DNA from: JAVRLS01 sp031961205
Lineage (GTDB): Archaea > Thermoplasmatota > Thermoplasmata > Thermoplasmatales > Thermoplasmataceae
Direction of reading: 5' to 3'
Assembly: GCA_031961205.1 (NCBI GenBank)
Contig: JAVRLS010000034.1
Span: forward strand, 1 to 10,863
DNA: 10,863 nucleotides
In this document: positions 6,233-10,863 of the stretch, piece after piece
Layout: each line of letters begins with the position of its first letter
Numbering within the stretch: position 1 is the stretch's first letter
Position numbers and translations under genes: made by a program
The notes under the pieces: generated by a model
What the model saw: only the letters and a program-made list of their open reading frames with translations
The model's database searches: none
What the model was told of the DNA's origin: nothing

Positions 6233-7735
6233 TCAGTACCATTTTCCTGGAATCAGGTCTTTTATCTCTCCTTTTTCGATCATATCCGCTATCGCAGAGA
6301 TATCATCCATTGAAGGCCGATCAGCTGTCAGAGGCGGTATCTTTTCCCTTATCTTTTTGTATACGGTACCTGTGCTGGTCGAGAATTTCTTGCTTGAAAA
6401 CTCCAGGGACTGCGATCCAAGAAGGAATTCAATGGAGATAATTCCCTTTAAATTTTCGACTATCTCGGAGAGTTTTATGACCGAATTCGCACCCATGCTC
6501 ACATGATCCTCCTGGTTTGCAGATGTGGGTATTGAATCAGCAGAAGACGGGTATGAGAGGGTCTTATTCCTGTTGCAGAGTGCTGCCGCTGTATACTGCG
6601 GAATCATGTAACCTGAATTGACGCCGCTGTTTTCCACAAGGAACGGTGGCAATCCGCTGAGATTATGATCGACAAGCCTGGCGATCCTTCTCTCGATCAT
6701 GTTCCCCATATCGGTAAGCGCTATCGCAAGAAAATCTGAAACCAGCGCTACCGGTTCGCCATGAAAATTACCGCCTGACACCACATCTTCACCGTTGAAG
6801 AGCGGGTTATCGGTTGCTGAATTGATCTCAACGTTCACAACATTTTTGACATAATTTACCGTGTCTATAACAGCGCCGTAGACCTGCGGTATGCACCTCA
6901 GCGTGTATGCATCCTGCACCTTTGTTTCGTTTGATTTTTTCACTATTTCGCTGCCTTCAGCAAGGTCCAGGAGTTTCTTTGCAACATATATCTGCCCGTG
7001 GTGTGGCCTGCTCTCTACTATCCAGCTGCTGAAAGCCTTTGAGGTGCCGTTCAGCCCTTCGAAGGACAGAAGAGCCGAGAGGATCGCGTTCTCTATCAGG
7101 TTGTATGATTTCTTCACGAGCACGGAAAGAATGCCTGCCATCATGGATGTCCCGTTTATTAATGCGACCCCTTCCTTCTCCTTGAATTCGTATGGCTTGA
7201 GCCCGGCGAGCCTGAGGGCCTCGGATGATGCGTATTTCTTGCCCCCGTAGAAGGCATAACCTTCCCCCATCATAGCGAGACCGATATGGGCCAGGGGGGC
7301 CAGATCGCCGCTTGCTCCGACGGATCCGAATCTCGGTACGGCCGGTATAACGTCCCTGTTAACCATTTCCATAAGCATTGAAAGCATATCCTCAGTTACG
7401 GCTGAATAACCCTTTGAAAGAGTATTTGCCCGTACTGCCATTATCGCCCTGACATACATCCTGTCAAGAAATTCCCCGTAACCGGCTGAATGGCTTCTTA
7501 TAAGGTTTTTTTGCAGTTCTTTCTCCATATCCCTCCCGACTCTCACGTTCAGGAGGCTTCCAAATCCAGTATTGACCCCGTATATGGTTTTATCGCTGTC
7601 TATAAGTTTTTCAAACCTGTCCCTCTCTTCCCTGACCTTCTTTTTGGCCCCGGATGAAAGTTCGATCTTCCCGCCATTAACGGCTATCTCATAGACCTCG
7701 TCAACGGTCATGCTGTTTCCGTCTATAACTACCAT
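6233..7735 (-). CDS. hutH: Histidine ammonia-lyase (histidase)
   Basis: A 500-residue enzyme of normal family length (EC 4.3.1.3). It removes ammonia from L-histidine to give urocanate, the entry step of the pathway. In numbering from 7735, A141-S142-G143 in FGSVGASGDLAPLAH will cyclise into the MIO electrophile. YGVNTGFG with active-site Y52, KVQDAYTLRCIPQ (272-284), NSATDNPLF, GGNFHGEP and SANQEDHVSMG are all present. The frame extends two codons further to a TTG at 7741. The TATA box at 7753-7760 is 22 bases from ATG 7735 but only about 16 from that TTG, so ATG is preferred. It has its own promoter and is separated from hutU-hutI by the DsrE-like gene. Histidine rather than phenylalanine or tyrosine as substrate is supported by the hutU and hutI neighbours. 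Confidence 0.96.
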   Translation of the reverse strand: MVVIDGNSMTVDEVYEIAVNGGKIELSSGAKKKVREERDRFEKLIDSDKTIYGVNTGFGSLLNVRVGRDMEKELQKNLIRSHSAGYGEFLDRMYVRAIMAVRANTLSKGYSAVTEDMLSMLMEMVNRDVIPAVPRFGSVGASGDLAPLAHIGLAMMGEGYAFYGGKKYASSEALRLAGLKPYEFKEKEGVALINGTSMMAGILSVLVKKSYNLIENAILSALLSFEGLNGTSKAFSSWIVESRPHHGQIYVAKKLLDLAEGSEIVKKSNETKVQDAYTLRCIPQVYGAVIDTVNYVKNVVNVEINSATDNPLFNGEDVVSGGNFHGEPVALVSDFLAIALTDMGNMIERRIARLVDHNLSGLPPFLVENSGVNSGYMIPQYTAAALCNRNKTLSYPSSADSIPTSANQEDHVSMGANSVIKLSEIVENLKGIISIEFLLGSQSLEFSSKKFSTSTGTVYKKIREKIPPLTADRPSMDDISAIADMIEKGEIKDLIPGKWY

Positions 7736-7752
7736 AAACAACTATGGCAAGG

Positions 7753-7760
7753 TTAAATAT
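7753..7760 (-). promoter_or_regulatory. hutH: TATA box of hutH
   Basis: On minus this reads ATATTTAA, centred about 22 bases before ATG 7735. It shares a 113-base divergent region with the amrS promoter. Its spacing argues against the upstream TTG as the start codon. Confidence 0.55.
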
Positions 7761-7818
7761 CTATTTGTCTCCAACGATGGTGTTTTCAAATGCGATCATT
7801 CCATTTTACGGTACGATA

Positions 7819-7828
7819 TCCTTAAACC
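7819..7828 (+). promoter_or_regulatory. amrS: TATA box of amrS
   Basis: TCCTTAAACC is a moderate box A match centred about 25 bases before ATG 7849, with no Shine-Dalgarno site between. This supports leaderless translation of amrS from its own promoter. Confidence 0.5.
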
Positions 7829-7848
7829 ATGGTTTGACTTATTAAAAC

Positions 7849-8871
7849 ATGGAACCGGCTGTTCTCTATAAGATCGAAGGAGATTCGGTTATATGTACTG
7901 CATGCAGGAGGTACTGCAGGCTCAAGGACGGGCAGACGGGCTTCTGTGGTGTAAGAAAGAATATTGGCGGGACAGTATACCTGCTTGTTTATGGCCTTCC
8001 ATCAGCCATAAATATCGATCCTATTGAAAAAAAGCCGGTACTTCATATGTATCCGGGATCAAGGATATTTTCGTTAGGAACAGTGGGATGCAGCTTTGCA
8101 TGCCAGTACTGCCAGAATTATGACATCAGCCAGCGCAAAACGGTAACGGGTTACCATTACGATCCTGAAGATATTGTTGACCAGGCAATAGAATACGGAT
8201 GCCAGGGCATAGCATACACATACAATGAGCCAAGCATATTCATGGAATATGCACATGATATAGGAATGATTGCGAGAAAGAAAGGGATGTTCAACATATT
8301 CGTTACGAATGGATACGAAACGCCGGAAGCCCTTGACATGGCAACGGATTTTCTGGATATTGCGACAGTTGATTTCAAGGGGAACGCCAGTAATGATTTT
8401 TACAGGCACTATATTTCTGTAAACGGTGCAGATCCTATATTTGAAACGCTGGCTGGAATGAAGGAAAGAGGCATACACGTTGAGATAACCGACCTCGTGG
8501 TGCCCGGAATTGGAGACGATCTGAAGGATGCGGAATCGATGATACGGCGATTAACGGAAATATTCGGATATGATGTTCCGCTGAGCTTTCTGCGTTTCCA
8601 TCCGGACTACAGGATGATGAACGTGCCTGAAACACCTGTTAAAACCCTTAAAGACCATTATGATCTTGCGGTTTCCATGGGAATGCATTATGTTTACATA
8701 GGCAATGTTCCCGGATATTTCGAGAATACTTACTGCCCCGTGTGCCACAGCACGCTCATAAAAAGATACGGTTTTTCATCGGAAGTTACCGGACTCAACG
8801 AAGACGGTACATGCTCAAAATGCGGTTTCCAGACCGGAATAAAGCTTCTCAGGAAAGAAAAAATAGAATAA
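7849..8871 (+). CDS. amrS: Radical SAM enzyme of the AmmeMemoRadiSam system
   Basis: A 340-residue radical SAM protein. VGCSFACQYCQN holds the CxxxCxxC motif (C81, C85, C88) that binds the 4Fe-4S cluster used to cleave S-adenosylmethionine. An N-terminal cysteine cluster (CTACRRYC: C16, C19, C23, then C33 in GFCGVR) precedes it, and a C-terminal zinc-ribbon-like pair CPVC/CSKC (C296, C299, C322, C325) follows it, so extra metal binding is likely. YTYNEPSIFMEYA (123-135), TVDFKG and SFLRFHPDYRM (246-256) are typical of this subfamily, which resembles pyruvate formate-lyase activases but accompanies AMMECR1 and MEMO proteins. Its partners amrA and amrB are 5 kb away with the hut genes between. 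The substrate is unknown. Its stop is 11 bases from that of the convergent DAHP synthase. Confidence 0.94.
   Translation: MEPAVLYKIEGDSVICTACRRYCRLKDGQTGFCGVRKNIGGTVYLLVYGLPSAINIDPIEKKPVLHMYPGSRIFSLGTVGCSFACQYCQNYDISQRKTVTGYHYDPEDIVDQAIEYGCQGIAYTYNEPSIFMEYAHDIGMIARKKGMFNIFVTNGYETPEALDMATDFLDIATVDFKGNASNDFYRHYISVNGADPIFETLAGMKERGIHVEITDLVVPGIGDDLKDAESMIRRLTEIFGYDVPLSFLRFHPDYRMMNVPETPVKTLKDHYDLAVSMGMHYVYIGNVPGYFENTYCPVCHSTLIKRYGFSSEVTGLNEDGTCSKCGFQTGIKLLRKEKIE
8858..8863 (-). terminator. T6 terminator for aroF
   Basis: On minus a T6 run lies 20 bases beyond the DAHP synthase stop, inside the last codons of amrS. On plus, amrS has a T5 run at 8879-8883 just after its own stop. Both suit U-tract termination of convergent archaeal genes. 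Confidence 0.45.
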
Positions 8872-8882
8872 TGCGTAATTTT

Positions 8883-9854
8883 TCACTGATACTGGATATC
8901 TGTCCTTTCCTCCATGCCATCAATGAACGTTTTAAGTTTCCTCAATTTTTTTGAGAGTTTCCTGAATTCGTCCGGATAAAGCTGCTGATCAGAATCCGAT
9001 AAAGCGCTTTCCGGATCGTAATGAACTTCAACCTCGATCATGTCCGATCCTGCTGCAACGGCAGCAAGCGCCATAGATTCAACGTATTCCCTCTTCCCGG
9101 ATGCATGGCTGGGATCAACGCATACCGGAAGATGCGTTTTCCTCTTTGCAGCAATCACCGTACCGATGTTCATGGTGAATCTTGTCGATTCTTCGATTCC
9201 CCTGACGCCCCTGTAGCACATAACTATGTTCCCGTTTCCACCGCTGAGTATGTATTCGGATGCGTCAAGCCATTCGCCGATAGTGTTTCCCATGCCATTC
9301 TTCAGGAGCACCGGTTTATTCTTCTTACCCAGAAAACGGAGAAGATCGAAGTTCTGTGCGTTCCTTGATCCGACCTGCAGCATGTCAACGTTTTCCATGA
9401 TTTCGTAGTATTCCGGATTCATGATCTCCGTAACGATGGGTATATTGAACTCCTCCTTCGCACGCTCAAGTATCTTTATGCCGTCCTTCCCCAGGCCCTG
9501 GAAGGAGTATGGCGATGTCCTTGGCTTATAGGCACCGCCCCTCAGCATGTCGGCGCCATATCTTTTCACAAGGGAAGCCGTCTCCATGAGCTGTTCCTCA
9601 TTTTCAACTGCGCAGGGGCCGGCAGCAATCGTCAGTGAGTCGCCTATCCTCACACCGGATACATCGACGGTTGTCCTATCCCTGAATTCCCTTGAATAAA
9701 GGTGCTTTATATGATGTTCTGTTTCTATTCTCTTTCCATCAAGAAAAATCACGGTCTTATCGTATATATTTACTGTCCTGTAACTCCTGCCCTCGTAATT
9801 CAGGCGCTCTATTAGATCATCCTTTTCCTTTTCGTCTACAGGTACGATTATCAC
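8883..9854 (-). CDS. aroF: 3-deoxy-7-phosphoheptulonate synthase (DAHP synthase, type I-beta)
   Basis: A 323-residue enzyme (EC 2.5.1.54) that condenses phosphoenolpyruvate with erythrose 4-phosphate, the first step of the shikimate pathway. The barrel carries AAGPCAVE (C81), LRGGAYKPRTSPYSFQGLG (105-123, with K110 and R112), IQ/LQVGSRNAQNF-type VGSRNAQNF (161-169), VLLKNGM, CVDPSHASGKRE (H250), and VEVHYDPESALSD (E276, D287). C81, H250, E276 and D287 form the metal site. Residues 1-55 make a short ferredoxin-like N-terminal domain, which serves feedback control in Thermotoga-type enzymes; here it seems about 20 residues shorter. The start is GTG 9854. An overlapping ATG at 9856 meets a stop at once in its own frame. 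No other shikimate gene adjoins it, and the KDO8P synthase alternative is unlikely with this N-terminal domain in an archaeon. Confidence 0.93.
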   Translation of the reverse strand: MIIVPVDEKEKDDLIERLNYEGRSYRTVNIYDKTVIFLDGKRIETEHHIKHLYSREFRDRTTVDVSGVRIGDSLTIAAGPCAVENEEQLMETASLVKRYGADMLRGGAYKPRTSPYSFQGLGKDGIKILERAKEEFNIPIVTEIMNPEYYEIMENVDMLQVGSRNAQNFDLLRFLGKKNKPVLLKNGMGNTIGEWLDASEYILSGGNGNIVMCYRGVRGIEESTRFTMNIGTVIAAKRKTHLPVCVDPSHASGKREYVESMALAAVAAGSDMIEVEVHYDPESALSDSDQQLYPDEFRKLSKKLRKLKTFIDGMEERTDIQYQ

Positions 9855-9864
9855 ATGTATCCCC

Positions 9865-9874
9865 TTTAAATATT
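9865..9874 (-). promoter_or_regulatory. aroF: TATA-like box before aroF, oddly close to the start
   Basis: On minus this reads AATATTTAAA, but its centre is only about 15 bases before the GTG at 9854. A leaderless start from it would fall inside the gene. Either another box further upstream is used, such as the A+T block near 9908-9916 that would give a ~30-base leader, or the start is not exact. AGGGGAT between box and GTG is a weak ribosome-binding candidate. Confidence 0.35.
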
Positions 9875-9992
9875 GATGGTGCAGATGGATGTACAGCCAG
9901 GCAACTAATTTAAGTCTTTAGCCGGATTTAACCGTAAATTGCTATCCACGTAAATCGGTAAATGCTTAATAAATAATACGGTTTTAAAATTG

Positions 9993-10026
9993 CATAAATA
10001 TAAATAAAATAATACAGATATAAAAG
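9993..10026 (-). terminator. T-rich termination region after the tyrosine-rich gene
   Basis: On minus the sequence just past the stop at 10031 is T-rich, with several T3-T4 runs broken by single A bases. It probably ends the regulator/hypothetical transcript. The rest of the 176-base gap (9855-10030) shows no gene. Confidence 0.35.
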
Positions 10027-10030
10027 TTTC

Positions 10031-10369
10031 TCAAACAGATCCCAATTTTTCCAGAACCTCCTCATAAAAGTATGGTCCGGAAATTGCTACCGGGAAAATG
10101 GTACCGTAGAAGTAATCATTTGCAAAGTCATTTGTCAGGGTATCCGGATAATCAAAGTAAACAATGTAATAACGATCATCGTAAAGGTACACGGCATAGT
10201 TGTCGTTCATGAATTCCATGTCTATCTTTCCGGATGCCTGCAATGCGGAATAAAAATATCCGGTGAGAATATGCTCCTCCGCGGATCCGTTTCCGCCGTA
10301 AGCCCTTTCCCCGATAATACCGTAACGTGAAAGGTAATTCCTGACCAAATCGGCTGATACCGTATCCAT
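10031..10369 (-). CDS. Uncharacterised tyrosine-rich protein, 112 residues
   Basis: I do not recognise this protein. It is acidic and very rich in tyrosine and phenylalanine, especially in YAVYLYDDRYYIVYFDYPD (58-76) and NDYFYGTIFPVAISGPYFYEE (84-104). It has no cysteine, signal peptide or true membrane segment. The alternation of aromatic and charged residues suggests an antiparallel beta-sheet flanked by N- and C-terminal helices, perhaps a small binding domain. It begins 29 bases after the stop of the winged-helix gene on the same strand. It also has a possible TATA box of its own (ATTTTAA on minus, 10393-10399, about 27 bases before ATG 10369). The G+C-containing codons and long open frame support a real gene. 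It may be the partner or target of the adjacent regulator. Confidence 0.65.
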   Translation of the reverse strand: MDTVSADLVRNYLSRYGIIGERAYGGNGSAEEHILTGYFYSALQASGKIDMEFMNDNYAVYLYDDRYYIVYFDYPDTLTNDFANDYFYGTIFPVAISGPYFYEEVLEKLGSV

Positions 10370-10392
10370 AGGTATTGTATTGAAATATCGGC

Positions 10393-10399
10393 TTAAAAT
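10393..10399 (-). promoter_or_regulatory. Possible internal TATA box before the tyrosine-rich gene
   Basis: On minus this reads ATTTTAA, centred 27 bases before ATG 10369 and touching the stop codon of the winged-helix gene. It could give a separate leaderless message in addition to readthrough from the upstream gene. Confidence 0.4.
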
Positions 10400-10644
10400 T
10401 ATTTCCTTTCCCGGCTTGAATTGATCCGTATGCAGTAATAACGCCTTCTCGTATCGCTAAGGCATATTTGCGTATCGATCATGTTTTTCTCTTTTAATAT
10501 CTTCACGGCATACATGAGAGCCCTTCTTGATATGCCCGTATTCCTTATTATGCTGTCCACGTCGGATATCTTTGCTGTTTTCAGGTAGTTGAGAACCAGC
10601 CTGGTGGAAGGTGATAGATCGAAGAAGTTCTCTTCAATAGCCAT
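10399..10644 (-). CDS. Small winged-helix DNA-binding protein
   Basis: An 81-residue basic protein that is almost entirely one winged helix-turn-helix. SPSTRLVLNYLKTA (11-24) is the first helix, SDVDSIIRNTGI (27-38) the second, SRRALMYAVKILKEKNMI (39-56) the recognition helix, and DTQICLSDTRRRYYCIRI (57-74) the beta-wing. This arrangement resembles MarR/ArsR/TrmB-type domains, and such short stand-alone regulators are common in archaea. No ligand-binding domain is present, so it probably acts as a dimer on DNA or with a partner. ATG 10644 has a TATA box 26 bases upstream and no ribosome-binding site. The tyrosine-rich gene follows 29 bases after its stop. The inverted repeats at 10691-10761 just upstream are candidate operators. 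Its target genes are unknown. Confidence 0.75.
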   Translation of the reverse strand: MAIEENFFDLSPSTRLVLNYLKTAKISDVDSIIRNTGISRRALMYAVKILKEKNMIDTQICLSDTRRRYYCIRINSSRERK

Positions 10645-10664
10645 GAATGCATATTTTCAATTTC

Positions 10665-10676
10665 GATAAAAATATT
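10665..10676 (-). promoter_or_regulatory. TATA box of the winged-helix regulator gene
   Basis: On minus this reads AATATTTTTATC, centred about 26 bases before ATG 10644, giving a leaderless layout. The dyad-rich block that starts at 10691 lies immediately upstream of it. Confidence 0.6.
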
Positions 10677-10690
10677 TTGTTATTATTTTC

Positions 10691-10744
10691 AACGAAATGG
10701 CAGCATCTTATTTGCGGGTTCGAACCTGAACATGAGCTTTCGTT
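10691..10744. repeat. Nested inverted repeats upstream of the winged-helix gene
   Basis: AACGAAA (10691-10697) and its exact complement TTTCGTT (10738-10744) enclose 40 bases, which contain the perfect 10-base palindrome GGTTCGAACC (10717-10726). A second perfect palindrome, TTCAATTGAA, follows at 10752-10761. TGAATGCAT occurs directly repeated at 10644-10652 and 10758-10766. The block could be an operator array, a recombination site or the trace of a structured RNA. It lacks a tRNA cloverleaf. Confidence 0.5.
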
Positions 10745-10863
10745 AAAAAAGTTCAATTGAATGCATCCGTTACTCCCCGTATTTATGGAAAAAACGATGC
10801 TGAAGGCATTCGAAAAAGTGCACAGAATACGGGAATGTTTTATTTCATGATTCACTGTAATCA

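Noticed and set aside
6891..7250. Plus-strand frame of 119 codons opposite hutH
   Set aside because: It mirrors conserved HutH coding sequence and has no independent support.
7736..7741. TTG start for hutH, two codons upstream
   Set aside because: It is only about 16 bases from the TATA box centre, too close for archaeal initiation, while ATG 7735 fits better.
8074..8478. Minus-strand frame of 134 codons opposite amrS
   Set aside because: It is antisense to the radical SAM core, including the CxxxCxxC region, with no promoter or recognisable domain.
10705..10745. tRNA-like T-loop GGGTTCGAACC on both strands
   Set aside because: The flanks do not form a 5-base T stem on either strand, the AACGAAA/TTTCGTT arms enclose only 40 bases, and no D or anticodon arm is visible. 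It is not an intact tRNA.
10785..10850. Short plus-strand frame of 21 codons starting at ATG 10785, and another open to the window edge from 10835
   Set aside because: Both are too short to judge inside this window. The TATA-like CGTATTTATGG overlaps the first ATG, so the spacing fits neither.
10634..10855. Open frame of 73 codons on minus, cysteine-rich
   Set aside because: It runs through the promoter and repeats of the winged-helix gene and overlaps its start in another frame. No TATA box or ribosome site precedes it and its composition looks random.
1..10863. CRISPR array, riboswitch or rRNA gene
   Set aside because: No regularly spaced repeat units, no conserved aptamer-like leader before any gene, and no rRNA signature were seen. 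The leaderless layout also leaves no room for leader riboswitches.

Overview
The window looks like chromosomal DNA from a thermoacidophilic archaeon of the Thermoplasma type (order Thermoplasmatales). Three things point that way. Most genes have an archaeal TATA box centred about 22-27 bases before the start codon and no Shine-Dalgarno site, which is the leaderless layout. The gene set (AMMECR1, MEMO, HutI, HutU, DsrE-like, HutH, radical SAM, DAHP synthase) resembles what I recall of Thermoplasma genomes. The genes are packed very tightly. The species is not determined.

Layout. Positions 1-1030 (minus) hold the N-terminal 343 codons of an IS1634/IS4-type DDE transposase that runs off the left edge. 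A 440-base non-coding stretch follows, with short repeats and two dyads. A translationally coupled pair, amrA (AMMECR1) and amrB (MEMO), lies on plus at 1475-2880. Facing it on minus is a hutU-hutI operon (5763 to 2885). A small DsrE-like gene on plus (5886-6230) diverges from hutU and meets hutH head-on (minus, 7735-6233) with a 2-base gap. Diverging from hutH is amrS on plus (7849-8871), the radical SAM partner of amrA and amrB. It converges on a type I-beta DAHP synthase on minus (9854-8883). A short AT-rich gap leads to an unrecognised tyrosine-rich 112-residue gene and a winged-helix regulator, both minus. The last ~220 bases hold no convincing gene but do hold nested inverted repeats.

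How the genes work together. HutH deaminates histidine to urocanate, HutU hydrates urocanate to imidazolonepropionate, and HutI opens that ring to formiminoglutamate. No gene for the last step (HutG, HutF or glutamate formiminotransferase) is present, so it must be encoded elsewhere or done by an unrecognised protein. The three proteins of the AmmeMemoRadiSam set, whose shared reaction I do not know to be established, bracket the histidine genes. That interleaving is the most interesting feature of the window. DAHP synthase starts the shikimate pathway, and no other aromatic-pathway gene is beside it.
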